Assembly (NCBI RefSeq): GCF_900105075.1
Contig: NZ_FNSK01000001.1
Span: 2,741,001 to 2,805,000, forward strand
Reading direction: 5' to 3'
DNA: 64,000 nt
Source of the DNA: Rhodobacter sp. 24-YEA-8
GTDB taxonomy: Bacteria > Pseudomonadota > Alphaproteobacteria > Rhodobacterales > Rhodobacteraceae
Below, in pieces: positions 9,417 through 17,724 of this stretch. The notes below the pieces were generated by a model. The model saw only the letters and a list, made by a program, of their open reading frames with translations. It was not told where the DNA came from and searched no databases. The translations under genes and the position numbers were made by a program. Positions within the stretch are counted from its first letter, which is position 1, and every line of letters begins with the position of its first letter.

Positions 9417-9779
9417 TCAGGCCAGAGCAGCGCGGGCCTTGTCGGCGATGGCGTTGAACGCCTCCGGCTCATGCACGGCGAGATCGGCGAGGACTTTGCG
9501 GTCCACTTCGATACCGGCTTTCGCGAGTCCGTCGATCAGGCGCGAATAGGTGAAGGCCGGGTCGAACAGGCGGACAGCAGCGTTGATACGCTGGATCCAG
9601 AGCGCGCGGAACTGCCGCTTGCGGACCTTACGGTCGCGGGTGGCGTATTGCTGCGCCTTGTCAACGGCTTGCGTTGCAGTGCGGAAATTCGTCGAACGGG
9701 CGGCGTAGTAGCCCGAAGCCGCCTTGATCACCTTGCGGTGGCGGGCGTGGGTCACCTTACCGGATTTAACGCGGGACAT
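9417..9779 (-). CDS. rplT: 50S ribosomal protein L20
   Basis: Large-subunit ribosomal protein needed for early 50S assembly, which also represses its own operon in some bacteria. It is 120 aa, the family length, with the conserved basic N-terminus [17 protein letters not shown] and the [18 protein letters not shown] segment that contacts 23S rRNA. It is 12 bases downstream of rpmI on the same strand. Confidence 0.98.
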   Translation of the reverse strand: MSRVKSGKVTHARHRKVIKAASGYYAARSTNFRTATQAVDKAQQYATRDRKVRKRQFRALWIQRINAAVRLFDPAFTYSRLIDGLAKAGIEVDRKVLADLAVHEPEAFNAIADKARAALA

Positions 9780-9791
9780 CTGTGTCTCTCC

Positions 9792-9992
9792 TTACCGGTT
9801 ATAGGGCATGTATTTTTTGACGATCTTCGCGTCCGAATCGTCCAGGATCATGGTCCCGGTCGCCTGACGGATGAAGGTCGTCGAACGTTTGATCATGCCG
9901 TGGCGCTTACCGGCCACACCGGCCTTCACGCGCCCCGAGGCGGTGAAGGAGAACCGCTTTTTAGCAGCGGATTTCGTCTTCATTTTGGGCAT
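9792..9992 (-). CDS. rpmI: 50S ribosomal protein L35
   Basis: Small basic ribosomal protein, 66 aa. It begins [14 protein letters not shown], the L35 signature, and ends with VKKYMPYNR. The true start is the ATG at 9992 downstream, with a GGAG site about eight bases before it; longer in-frame starts reach through a non-conserved leader. infC is not adjacent. The upstream neighbours are a small membrane protein and pyk. Confidence 0.97.
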   Translation of the reverse strand: MPKMKTKSAAKKRFSFTASGRVKAGVAGKRHGMIKRSTTFIRQATGTMILDDSDAKIVKKYMPYNR

Positions 9993-10137
9993 TTTACACT
10001 CCAGTGTTTTCACGCGCGACGCGGCATGCCACTTCCGCCGGTCTCGCGGTTCTTCCGAAGCCGTCCCTATAGGGGGTTCCGTCTCACGGGGCAAGGGCCA
10101 ATCGGCCCCGCCCGTCAGGGCATATGCCCCTCGCCTG

Positions 10138-10362
10138 TCAGGGCAAATAGCGGGCGGCAACGCTGAGCATGACGCCGGGAATATCCGCCGGCCGGTAGCC
10201 GCCGGGCTTTTGTGTCCAGGCCACAATCAAAAGCGCCGCCGAAAGGACCACCATAAGTGTTCCCATCCGCGGCGCCCTTCCGTCGACCCAGCCTGCAAGC
10301 ATCGTGGGGATGGTAAGAACCGCGATCACGATTCCCACCGTCAGCAACAGATCCGAATCCAC
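10138..10362 (-). CDS. Small inner-membrane protein of unknown function
   Basis: 74 aa with two predicted transmembrane segments: [21 protein letters not shown] near the N-terminus and [18 protein letters not shown] in the middle. A short loop, GWVDGRAPR, lies between them and a soluble tail of about 20 residues follows. No enzyme motif is seen. It lies between pyk and rpmI on the same strand, 36 bases after the pyk stop, so it may be co-transcribed with pyk. Confidence 0.7.
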   Translation of the reverse strand: MDSDLLLTVGIVIAVLTIPTMLAGWVDGRAPRMGTLMVVLSAALLIVAWTQKPGGYRPADIPGVMLSVAARYLP

Positions 10363-10398
10363 GTTGCCCCCGCCCGAAAGCCTTTGTTCGGGTTCAGG

Positions 10399-11847
10399 TT
10401 AGCCGGGATCGACGCGCGAAATCAATCTTTCATCACAGGGCGCAACCCGCAGAATATTGGTCGAACCGGGCACGTTGAACGGCACGCCCGCCGTGACCAC
10501 GATCTGATCTTTCTCATCGGCGAAGCCAGCCGAGCGCGCGGCGCGGATCGCGGAAAGAACCGCACCTTTGAAGCGCTCCTGCTCCGGTACGATCACGCAA
10601 TGCACCCCCCAGGTCAGCGCAAGACGGCGCGCGGTCGAGACCAGCGGCGTCAGCGCGATGACCGGCACATGCGGCCGTTCGCGCGCCACAAGACCTACGG
10701 TCTGGCCGGACTGGCTGAAACAGGTGATGGCCTTGATGTCGGTCGCCTCGGCGATTTCACGCGCTGCGGCAACGATGCCATCGGCCACGGTCTCACGCTT
10801 CACCACACGGCTCGCGTCGATGATGTTGAGATAGGTCGGATCAGCCTCGACCGAACGCGCCACATTGTCCATCGTGGCGACGGCCTCGATGGGGAACTTG
10901 CCGGCAGCCGATTCCGCCGAGAGCATCACCGCGTCGGCGCCCTCATAGATCGCGGTCGCCACATCCGAAACTTCGGCGCGGGTCGGCATCGGGTTCTCGA
11001 TCATCGATTCGAGCATCTGGGTCGCGACGATCACCGGCTTGGCCGCCGCGCGAGCCTTGCGGACAAGGCGCTTCTGGATCGGCGGCACCGAATAGACCGG
11101 CAGTTCGACGCCAAGATCGCCGCGCGCCACCATGATCCCGTCAGAAACCGCGAGGATTTCCTCATAGGCCTTCACCGCAGCCGGCTTTTCGATCTTCGAC
11201 AGGATCGCGGCGCGGCCTTTGGCAAGGGCACGGGCTTCAAGCACGTCTTCGGCGCGCTGCACGAAGGAAAGCGCCAGCCAGTCGACACCCAGCTCGCAGA
11301 CGAATTCCAGATCCTTGCGGTCTTTTTCGGACAGAGCCGCCAGCGGCAGCACCACATCCGGCACGTTCACGCCTTTGCGGTTCGAAATCACGCCGCCGAC
11401 CTCGACCACGCAATCGGCGAAATCCTTGCCGCATTCGGCGACTTTCAGGCGGATCTTGCCGTCATTGACCAGCAGTGACGCGCCTGGTTCCAGGGCTGCA
11501 AAAATCTCGGGATGCGGCAGCTGCACACGGGTCGCATCGCCCGGCGCCGCATCAAGATCGAGGCGGAATTTCGCGCCATCGGCGAGGTCATAGCCGCCAT
11601 CCGTGGCAAATGCGCCAACCCGCAGCTTCGGCCCCTGAAGATCGGCCAGAATGCCGATCGGGCGGCCAAGATCATGTTCGACCTGGCGGATGATGATATG
11701 ACGTTCACGGATGTCGTCATGGGTGCCATGGCTCATATTCAGGCGGAACACATCGGCTCCGGCGGTGAACAGCTGGCAGATCATGTCATAAGTGCTGGAA
11801 GCAGGGCCCAGCGTTGCCACAATCTTCACGTTACGGTGACGGCGCAT
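10399..11847 (-). CDS. pyk: Pyruvate kinase
   Basis: Last step of glycolysis and the Entner-Doudoroff route: phosphoenolpyruvate plus ADP gives pyruvate plus ATP in the cytoplasm. It is 482 aa, full length. The N-terminus KIVATLGPASS, the catalytic lysine region ILSKIEKPAAV, the metal and substrate segment DGIMVARGDLGVELP, and the VIVATQMLESMIENPMPTRAE stretch are all present. The C-terminal regulatory domain spans about residues 340-480. A TGTTAGCGC half-site lies about 63 bases upstream of the start, suggesting control by a CceR-like LacI-family repressor. Confidence 0.97.
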   Translation of the reverse strand: MRRHRNVKIVATLGPASSTYDMICQLFTAGADVFRLNMSHGTHDDIRERHIIIRQVEHDLGRPIGILADLQGPKLRVGAFATDGGYDLADGAKFRLDLDAAPGDATRVQLPHPEIFAALEPGASLLVNDGKIRLKVAECGKDFADCVVEVGGVISNRKGVNVPDVVLPLAALSEKDRKDLEFVCELGVDWLALSFVQRAEDVLEARALAKGRAAILSKIEKPAAVKAYEEILAVSDGIMVARGDLGVELPVYSVPPIQKRLVRKARAAAKPVIVATQMLESMIENPMPTRAEVSDVATAIYEGADAVMLSAESAAGKFPIEAVATMDNVARSVEADPTYLNIIDASRVVKRETVADGIVAAAREIAEATDIKAITCFSQSGQTVGLVARERPHVPVIALTPLVSTARRLALTWGVHCVIVPEQERFKGAVLSAIRAARSAGFADEKDQIVVTAGVPFNVPGSTNILRVAPCDERLISRVDPG

Positions 11848-11909
11848 ATGCCATCCTCCTGTCTCGGGTTTCGCGTTACGATGTGGGCCAACCGCGTTAT
11901 GGCGCAGAA

Positions 11910-11923
11910 TGTTAGCGCCCGCA
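11910..11923. promoter_or_regulatory. Possible CceR-like operator upstream of pyk
   Basis: TGTTAGCGCCCGCA matches 11 of 14 positions of the palindrome TGTTAGCGCTAACA reported for the carbon-metabolism regulator CceR in Rhodobacter sphaeroides. The left half is exact. It lies in the divergent region between pyk and the N-formylglutamate amidohydrolase gene. This is inferred from motif resemblance only. Confidence 0.4.
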
Positions 11924-12036
11924 ACAGAACGATTTGTGACGCGGGCCCTTTCCTTCCCCTGGCGTTCGACCGGCGCGCGGGGTTAGGGTAGCCCGGTGAA
12001 ACATCTGGCAGATTAACAGGCGGGATCAGCAGACCA

Positions 12037-12804
12037 ATGCAGCATGAGGCGTTCCGGATCGAGGGCGAGGGCCGCCCCGGCCCCTGGCTGGTGACCTGTG
12101 ACCATGCGACAAACCGGGTGCCGGAGTGGGTCGCGGGCGGCAGTCTCGGCCTTCCTGCCGCTGACATGGCGCGCCATATCGCCTTTGACCCCGGCGCACT
12201 TGGCCTGTCGCGCGCTCTGGGCGCGGCATTGGACAGCCCGGTGATTTACTCGGATTTCTCGCGGCTGGTGATCGACCCGAACCGGGGCGAGGATGATCCG
12301 ACGCTGGTGATGCGGCTTTATGACGGATCGGTCGTTCCCGCGAACCGCCGTATCGGACAGGACGGGATCACCGAACGGCTCGACCGGCTTTACCGCCCCT
12401 ATCACGGCGCGCTGGAGCGGCTGGCGGCGGCGCCCTCACCCTCCGGTCCGCGCGCGATCGTCGCGATCCATTCCTTCACACCCTGCCTGCGCGGGCGCCC
12501 GCCCCGGCCCTGGCATATCGGCGTGCTACATTCCCATCTCGACAGCCGGCTCTCGTCCGCGCTGCTGGCAGAGCTGGCCTTTGAGACCGATCTCTGCATT
12601 GGTGACAACGAACCCTATTCCGGCCATCTGCCCGGAGATTCCATCGACCGCCACGCGCTTGACCACGGGCGCCACAATACTTTGATCGAATTGCGCAACG
12701 ACCTGATCGAAACGCAGTCGCAACAGGCGGCATGGGCCGCAAGGCTCGCCCCGATCCTGTCCCGCGCCCTGACCCGCACCCAAACGGAGACCAGCCATGT
12801 CTGA
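12037..12804 (+). CDS. N-formylglutamate amidohydrolase family protein
   Basis: Predicted zinc-dependent amidohydrolase of the HutG-type FGase family, 255 aa. Motifs are TCDHATNRVPE near residue 22, a possible metal-binding ASP/HIS cluster, and VAIHSFTPCLRGRPRPW-like and GVLHSHLDSRLS segments in the middle. No histidine-utilisation genes are nearby, so the substrate may not be N-formylglutamate. It overlaps the DUF1244 gene by eight bases, which indicates co-translation. It is divergent from pyk. Confidence 0.82.
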   Translation: MQHEAFRIEGEGRPGPWLVTCDHATNRVPEWVAGGSLGLPAADMARHIAFDPGALGLSRALGAALDSPVIYSDFSRLVIDPNRGEDDPTLVMRLYDGSVVPANRRIGQDGITERLDRLYRPYHGALERLAAAPSPSGPRAIVAIHSFTPCLRGRPPRPWHIGVLHSHLDSRLSSALLAELAFETDLCIGDNEPYSGHLPGDSIDRHALDHGRHNTLIELRNDLIETQSQQAAWAARLAPILSRALTRTQTETSHV

Positions 12805-13129
12805 CACCCCGACCTTCGACGACCAGACCCGGACAGAGCTGGAGGCCGCCACTTTCCGCGCCCTGATGCATCACCTGCTCGACGCGAGGCCCGATGTGCA
12901 GAATATCGACCTGATGACGCTGGCAGGATTTTGCCGCAACTGCCTGAGCCGCTGGTATCAGGATGCCGCCGCTGAAAAGGGCATCACCCTGACAAAAGAT
13001 GCAGCGCGCGAACAGGTTTACGGGATGCCCTATGCCGATTGGGTGGCCGCGAATCAGACAGAAGCCGGGCCAGAGAAGCAGGCCGCCTTCCGCGACGCCT
13101 TTGCGCAGAACGTCGCCGGCAAGAGCTGA
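12797..13129 (+). CDS. DUF1244 family protein
   Basis: Small soluble protein of 110 aa. The conserved DUF1244 pattern is visible: TFRALMHHLLDARPDVQNIDLMTLAGFCRNCLS-like N-terminal helices, then SRWYQDAA and VYGMPYADWV. It has two histidines and two cysteines (residues 34-35 and about 52-55) that could bind a metal; this is an inference. Function is unknown. Its start lies inside the end of the upstream amidohydrolase gene. Confidence 0.85.
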   Translation: MSDTPTFDDQTRTELEAATFRALMHHLLDARPDVQNIDLMTLAGFCRNCLSRWYQDAAAEKGITLTKDAAREQVYGMPYADWVAANQTEAGPEKQAAFRDAFAQNVAGKS

Positions 13130-13291
13130 GCTTCGCCCCCGCCGGCGTTGCAACAATCGCACTCTGGGCGGGCTGCCGTTTCCATTCAAAGAACAGTCAG
13201 ACAACCATTAGCTGATCCGCTTGACTTGCGGTAACGCTCTGCGCATCGCTTTTCAAATTATGTCATTTTTTGGGCAGTGGGGGCTGTTGTT

Positions 13292-14296
13292 ATGGAATTG
13301 CTGTTTCTTCTTCCGGTTCTTTTGGTTGGCGGGATCATTGTCGCGCTGGATGACAATGACGATGATGATCGCGACGCGCCGGAACATCCGCATGTCCAGG
13401 AGGGTACCGAAGGGAATGATACCCTGACCGGCAGCGGCGAAAATGACATCCTGCGCGGCCATGGCGGCATGGATTTGCTTTATGGTGGTGGCGGCGCTGA
13501 CCGGCTTGAGGGCGGCGAGGACGATGACACGCTATATGGCGGCACCGGCAATGACACATTGCTGGGCGGGGACGGCAATGACCGGCTGTTCGGCGAGCTT
13601 GGCGACGACATCATCTATGGTGGCGAGGGCGATGATTACGCCGAAATCCTGGCCGGAGGAGGCAATGATCACTTCTTTGGCGGCGCGGGCAGCGATACGC
13701 TGAACGCCTCGCAGTCGGATGGGGATATCTTTGCCCGTGGCGGCGCCGGGCGCGACATCATGCATACCGGCAGCGGCGACGACACGCTTTACGGCGATGC
13801 CGGCAATGATGCGCTGCGCTCGCTGGCCGGATCAGATGTCTTCTATGGCGGCGTGGGCAATGACTATATCCGCTCGGTCGATCTGAACCCGGATTTCATC
13901 GGCAATGACCAGCTTTTCGGCGGTGACGGCAATGACCGGCTGACCGCTGATGGCGGCGACACGCTGACCGGCGGCGCGGGCCGGGATATCTTTGAGCTTG
14001 ATCATCGCGGGCTGGGTGAAGGCGTGATGACCGTGACCGATTACGATCCTGCCGAAGACCAGCTGCATATCCATGTTCTGGCAGGGCCGGAACTGCCGGA
14101 AGTCTCGCTGCGCGCCAGCGATTCGGGCACCGGCACAATCGTGACCGTGAACGGCGTGGATGAAGTGCTGCTGGAAAACATCGCACCTGCTGATGTGAAC
14201 AGCGATGATTTCTACATAACCCGTCACGACATGCCGGTTCCGGTCGCGGGTCAGGGCCCGATTGGTGCCGGTGCGCCACTGATTGCGGTCAACTGA
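13292..14296 (+). CDS. Calcium-binding RTX-repeat protein with an N-terminal membrane segment
   Basis: 334 aa from the ATG at 13292. Residues 1-19 form a hydrophobic helix (MELLFLLPVLLVGGIIVAL), directly followed by an acidic run DDNDDDDRD. Residues about 35-230 contain roughly a dozen glycine/aspartate nonapeptides (GGxGNDxL/Y) that bind calcium and fold into a parallel beta-roll. A C-terminal region of about 90 residues without repeats resembles the end domain of type I-secreted RTX proteins. There is no catalytic domain. The N-terminal helix is unusual for type I export and may act as a membrane anchor or Sec signal. No hlyD/hlyB-like transporter genes are adjacent. Confidence 0.82.
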   Translation: MELLFLLPVLLVGGIIVALDDNDDDDRDAPEHPHVQEGTEGNDTLTGSGENDILRGHGGMDLLYGGGGADRLEGGEDDDTLYGGTGNDTLLGGDGNDRLFGELGDDIIYGGEGDDYAEILAGGGNDHFFGGAGSDTLNASQSDGDIFARGGAGRDIMHTGSGDDTLYGDAGNDALRSLAGSDVFYGGVGNDYIRSVDLNPDFIGNDQLFGGDGNDRLTADGGDTLTGGAGRDIFELDHRGLGEGVMTVTDYDPAEDQLHIHVLAGPELPEVSLRASDSGTGTIVTVNGVDEVLLENIAPADVNSDDFYITRHDMPVPVAGQGPIGAGAPLIAVN

Positions 14297-14324
14297 CCAT
14301 CAGATCATCAGGCTCCGGCATATC

Positions 14325-14358
14325 AAAGGGCCGCCCCGTCACCAGGGCGGCCCTTTTC
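14325..14358. terminator. Bidirectional terminator between the RTX gene and dat
   Basis: A near-perfect 12-bp stem (14325-14336 with 14345-14356) is flanked by A-runs on the left and T-runs on the right, so it works for both converging transcripts. Confidence 0.85.
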
Positions 14359-14390
14359 AGTACAGCGTTTTTCCGGCGCGCTGCAGTCCC

Positions 14391-15248
14391 TCAGACCGCC
14401 GCCCTGTTCATCTCATCGAGATAGATCTCACGCATCCGCGCCGCGACCTTGCCGGGCTTGCCCCCGCCGATCGCCGCGCCATCGAGCTCGACCACGGGCA
14501 TCACAAAGGCCGAAGCTGAGGTGATGAAAGCCTCATCCGCCGCCTGCGCCTCTTCGACGGTGAAGAGCCGCTCTTCGATCTCGAACTGCGCTTCTTTGGC
14601 GAACCGCAGCACCGCCGCGCGGGTGATCCCATGCAGGATATCCGAGGAAAGCGGCCGGGTGATGATCTTATTCCCCTTGACGATATAGGCGTTGTTCGAG
14701 GTGCCCTCGGTCACATGACCATCCTCGGTGAACCAGGCATCATCGACACCGGCTTTCTTCGCCATCATCTTGCCCATCGACGGGTACAAAAGCTGCACCG
14801 TCTTGATGTCGCGCCGGCCCCAGCGGATATCGGGGATCGAAATAACCTTCAGCCCGGTTTTCGCCTGCGGGTTGTCGGCAAGGCCCGTCTTCGACTGGGT
14901 AAACAGCACCACGGTCGGCGCCACCCCCGGCCCCCATGCAAAATCGCGATCCCCGGGATTGCCGCGCGTGACCTGCAGGTAAACCATCCCTTCGGTGATG
15001 TTATTGACGCGCACCAGCTCGCGATGCACCGCCAGCCAGTCATCGGCAGACAGCGGATTGTCCATCTCCAGCTCGTCCAGCGAACGCTGGAGCCGCGCAA
15101 TATGGCCGCCGAAATCGATCAGCTTGCCGCCCAGCACCGAGGTCACCTCGTAAACCCCGTCCGCCATCAGGAAACCACGGTCGAAAATGGAAACCGTGGC
15201 CTCGGTTTCGGGCAGATACTGGCCATTCACATAGACGGTGCGGGTCAT
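14391..15248 (-). CDS. dat: D-amino-acid aminotransferase (class IV PLP enzyme)
   Basis: Cytoplasmic PLP enzyme transferring amino groups between D-amino acids and 2-oxo acids, giving D-glutamate or D-alanine. It is 285 aa from the start MTRTVYVNGQYLPE. Class IV features are FDRGFLMADGVYEV near residue 30, the PLP lysine in RRDIKTVQLLYP near residue 150, and EGTSNNAYIVK with a phosphate-binding region near residue 180. It lies four bases downstream of dgcA, which acts on D-glutamate derivatives, so the pair probably forms a D-amino-acid utilisation or supply unit. A branched-chain aminotransferase or an aminodeoxychorismate lyase is less likely. Confidence 0.88.
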   Translation of the reverse strand: MTRTVYVNGQYLPETEATVSIFDRGFLMADGVYEVTSVLGGKLIDFGGHIARLQRSLDELEMDNPLSADDWLAVHRELVRVNNITEGMVYLQVTRGNPGDRDFAWGPGVAPTVVLFTQSKTGLADNPQAKTGLKVISIPDIRWGRRDIKTVQLLYPSMGKMMAKKAGVDDAWFTEDGHVTEGTSNNAYIVKGNKIITRPLSSDILHGITRAAVLRFAKEAQFEIEERLFTVEEAQAADEAFITSASAFVMPVVELDGAAIGGGKPGKVAARMREIYLDEMNRAAV

Positions 15249-15252
15249 GAGA

Positions 15253-16215
15253 CTATCCCCAGAGTTGGCGTTCGGGCGGATGAAGCTGCGACAGATCGTA
15301 ACGCAGCGGGTGGGGCCGGTCTTCTGCCAGCAAAAGCGGCCCGTCAAGGTCTACATAGCCCGCGCCCTGCGCCAGCAGAACCGCAGGCGCCATCGCAAGC
15401 GAGGATCCGACCATACACCCAACCATGATACCAAAGCCCTGCGCCTGCGCCGCTTCGCGCAAAGCCAGCGCCTCGGTCAGCCCGCCGGTCTTGTCGAGCT
15501 TGATATTGATCACATCATAGCGGCCTCGCAGCGCGGCGAGGCTTTCGCGGTCATGACAGCTTTCATCGGCACAGACCGGCAGCGGGCGCGCCATTTCTGC
15601 CAGCGCCTCATCCTGCCCCGCCGGAAGCGGCTGTTCGACCAGCACCACCCCCATCTCCACCAGACGCGGCGCGAGGTCCTTATAAACCTCCGGCGTCCAG
15701 CCCTCATTCGCGTCGATGATCAGCCGCGCTTTAGGCGCACCACGCCGCACCGCCTCAAGCCGGGGCATGTCATCGGGCGTGCCGAGCTTGATTTTCAGGA
15801 CCGGCCGGTCTGATGCCGCCCGTGCCGCCGCCTCCATCGCGGCAGGCTCGCCAAGCGAGAGGGTGAAAGCCGTCGTCACCGGCGCGGGCGCCGCAAGCCC
15901 GGCCAGGTCCCATGCCCGGCGGCCTGAGATCTTCGCCTCCAGATCCCAGAGCGCGCAGTCAACCGCATTCCGCGCCGCTCCCGCAGGCAGCGCCGTTTGC
16001 AGCCCGGTCCGTGTGATCCCCCGCGTAAGGCCAGCAATCTCAGCCAGCACCGAGTCGAGGCTTTCGCCATAGCGTGCATAGGGCACGCATTCGCCATGCC
16101 CGGTCATGCCACTGCGCGCCACCTGCACCGTTACCACCTGCGCCTCGGTTTTCGAGCCACGGCTGATGGTGAAAACCTGCGCGAGGCGAAAACGGGCAGT
16201 TGTGGCAGTTATCAT
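15253..16215 (-). CDS. dgcA: Enolase-superfamily epimerase, DgcA-like (N-acetyl-D-Glu racemase / dipeptide epimerase)
   Basis: 320 aa from the ATG at 16215, which is preceded by an AGGAG site. The enolase-superfamily catalytic set is present: the KxK motif in VLKIKLGTPDD near residue 160, metal ligands in IIDANEGW, VEQPLP and ADESCHD, and the second base lysine in INIKLDKTGG. Family members epimerise L-Ala-D/L-Glu dipeptides, a cell-wall recycling step. Related DgcA proteins racemise N-acetyl-D-glutamate together with DgcN. No dgcN gene is visible here. It is co-transcribed with dat and divergent from mcl1. Confidence 0.83.
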   Translation of the reverse strand: MITATTARFRLAQVFTISRGSKTEAQVVTVQVARSGMTGHGECVPYARYGESLDSVLAEIAGLTRGITRTGLQTALPAGAARNAVDCALWDLEAKISGRRAWDLAGLAAPAPVTTAFTLSLGEPAAMEAAARAASDRPVLKIKLGTPDDMPRLEAVRRGAPKARLIIDANEGWTPEVYKDLAPRLVEMGVVLVEQPLPAGQDEALAEMARPLPVCADESCHDRESLAALRGRYDVINIKLDKTGGLTEALALREAAQAQGFGIMVGCMVGSSLAMAPAVLLAQGAGYVDLDGPLLLAEDRPHPLRYDLSQLHPPERQLWG

Positions 16216-16300
16216 CGGGAGGTCTCCTGTTCCCGCGCCAGTTTCCGCGCGTCCGGGGTGAGGGCAAGCGAAAACAGCGCCGCTTTGCGGCATGGATTTT

Positions 16301-16333
16301 CTGCGCACGCAAATTCCTCTTGCAAGCGCAAAA
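16301..16333. promoter_or_regulatory. Tandem TGCxxxCGCAAA-type repeat upstream of mcl1
   Basis: Two similar boxes, CTGCGCACGCAAA (16301-16313) and CTTGCAAGCGCAAA (16319-16332), are repeated at 19-base spacing. Regulators of the RamB/PccR family recognise TTTGCAAA-like pairs and control acyl-CoA assimilation genes in this family. The match is suggestive only. The site lies about 60-90 bases before the mcl1 start and also upstream of dgcA. Confidence 0.3.
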
Positions 16334-16391
16334 GCAACAATCTAACCAAATCACCAACAGTATAGAAATATGATTACCAAAGGATGCGCTC

Positions 16392-17351
16392 ATGAGCTTT
16401 CGCCTCCAGCCCCCTGCCCCTGCCCGCCCCAATCGCTGCCAGCTGTTTGGCCCGGGCTCACGGCCGGCGCTGTTTGAAAAGATGGCGGCCTCGGCGGCGG
16501 ATGTGATCAACCTTGACCTGGAAGATTCCGTGGCGCCCCAGGACAAGGATCAGGCGCGGCAGAATATCATCGAGGCCGTGAATAGCATCGACTGGGGAAA
16601 AAAGACGCTCTCGGTCAGAATCAACGGGCTGGACACCCCCTGGTGGTATCGCGACGTGGTCGACCTGCTGGAACAAGCCGGTGAGCGGCTTGATCAGATC
16701 ATGATCCCCAAAGTCGGTTGCGCCGCCGATGTCTATGCCGTGGACGCGCTGGTCACAGCCATTGAGCGCGCAAAGGGCCGCACCAGACCGATCAGCTTTG
16801 AGGTCATCATCGAAACTGCCGCCGGCATCGCCCATGTCGAAGAAATCGCCGCCTCCAGCCCCCGCCTGCAGGCCGTGAGCCTCGGCGCCGCCGATTTCGC
16901 GGCCTCGATGGGGATGCAGACCACCGGCATCGGCGGCACCCAGGAAAACTATTACATGCACCGGGAAGGCCAGAAATACTGGTCCGACCCCTGGCACTGG
17001 GCCCAGGCCGCCATCGTCGCCGCCTGCCGCACCCATGGCGTGCTGCCGGTCGACGGCCCCTTCGGCGACTTCTCGGATGATGAGGGCTTCCGCGCCCAGG
17101 CTCTGCGTTCGGCCACTCTGGGCATGGTCGGAAAATGGGCAATCCACCCAAAACAGGTGGCGCTGGCCAATGAGGTCTTCACCCCGTCGGAAAGCGCCGT
17201 AACCGAGGCCCGGGAGATCCTCAGCGCGATGGAGGCGGCCAAAGCCGCAGGCCAGGGTGCCGCCACATACAAGGGCCGGCTGATCGACATCGCCTCGATG
17301 CGCCAGGCCGAAGTGATCGTCCGCCAGGCCGAGATCATTGCCGGGCGGTGA
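16392..17351 (+). CDS. mcl1: L-malyl-CoA / beta-methylmalyl-CoA lyase
   Basis: Enzyme of the ethylmalonyl-CoA pathway of acetate assimilation: it cleaves beta-methylmalyl-CoA to glyoxylate and propionyl-CoA, and L-malyl-CoA to glyoxylate and acetyl-CoA. It is 319 aa and matches Rhodobacter Mcl1 in length and over most of its sequence. Key HpcH/HpaI-type features are NLDLEDSVAP near residue 41 (metal and substrate), LSVRINGLDTP, the catalytic/metal-binding FEVIIETAAG near residue 140, and GMVGKWAIHPKQV near residue 250. It stands alone between divergent dgcA and accA. A citrate lyase beta-like protein is unlikely given the close match. Confidence 0.95.
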   Translation: MSFRLQPPAPARPNRCQLFGPGSRPALFEKMAASAADVINLDLEDSVAPQDKDQARQNIIEAVNSIDWGKKTLSVRINGLDTPWWYRDVVDLLEQAGERLDQIMIPKVGCAADVYAVDALVTAIERAKGRTRPISFEVIIETAAGIAHVEEIAASSPRLQAVSLGAADFAASMGMQTTGIGGTQENYYMHREGQKYWSDPWHWAQAAIVAACRTHGVLPVDGPFGDFSDDEGFRAQALRSATLGMVGKWAIHPKQVALANEVFTPSESAVTEAREILSAMEAAKAAGQGAATYKGRLIDIASMRQAEVIVRQAEIIAGR

Positions 17352-17530
17352 AGAGAATCCGTTGACACACTGCTTTTACAATGTGCAACATCGTCGCAAC
17401 CAGGCCCGCCCCTGAGGCGGATTTGAAAAGGACACCCGCGCCGCGACCACAGGGAGAGGAGGCCCTGCGCGGCAAATGGGAGGAAGCACACCCCGTGGCG
17501 AAAGCTGCGGGGTGCTGCCATTTCCGGTGC

Positions 17531-17561
17531 CCAGTTTTGGCGCCCCGTTTTGGCGCCACGC
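17531..17561. repeat. Short tandem repeat GTTTTGGCGCC
   Basis: An 11-base unit occurs twice in the 430-base gap between mcl1 and accA, separated by about four bases. It is of unknown significance and may be part of the nearby palindromic repeat cluster. Confidence 0.5.
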
Positions 17562-17580
17562 CTCTGGCAGGCTGCGGAAG

Positions 17581-17694
17581 CCTCCGGCGGGGATATTTAA
17601 GGACAGATGAAATCGGCATGCTCTCTTCGGCTTTTCATCTGTCCTTAAATATCCCGGGGGTGAGCGGCACAGCCGCGAGGGGGCTGGCCCCCTC
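17581..17694. repeat. Head-to-head pair of composite intergenic palindromic repeats
   Basis: The arms 17590-17612 and 17633-17655 form a perfect 23-bp inverted repeat around a 20-base loop. The right arm is followed by GGGGG, a GCGGC/GCCGC hairpin (17664-17676) and a GAGGGGG/CCCCCTC hairpin (17677-17694). The right arm plus GGGGG recurs exactly at 58811-58838. This lies in the 430-base gap between mcl1 and accA and may act as a strong transcription barrier. Confidence 0.85.
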
Positions 17695-17724
17695 TGCTTC
17701 TCTGCCTGCCACGTGCGGCGTCAG

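Noticed and set aside
9871..11478. 535-codon plus-strand frame antisense to rpmI and pyk
   Set aside because: It spans several real minus-strand genes and has shadow-type His/Arg-rich composition.
17362..17382. Promoter-like TTGACA and TACAAT boxes after mcl1
   Set aside because: Only nine bases separate the boxes; sigma-70 needs about 16-18.
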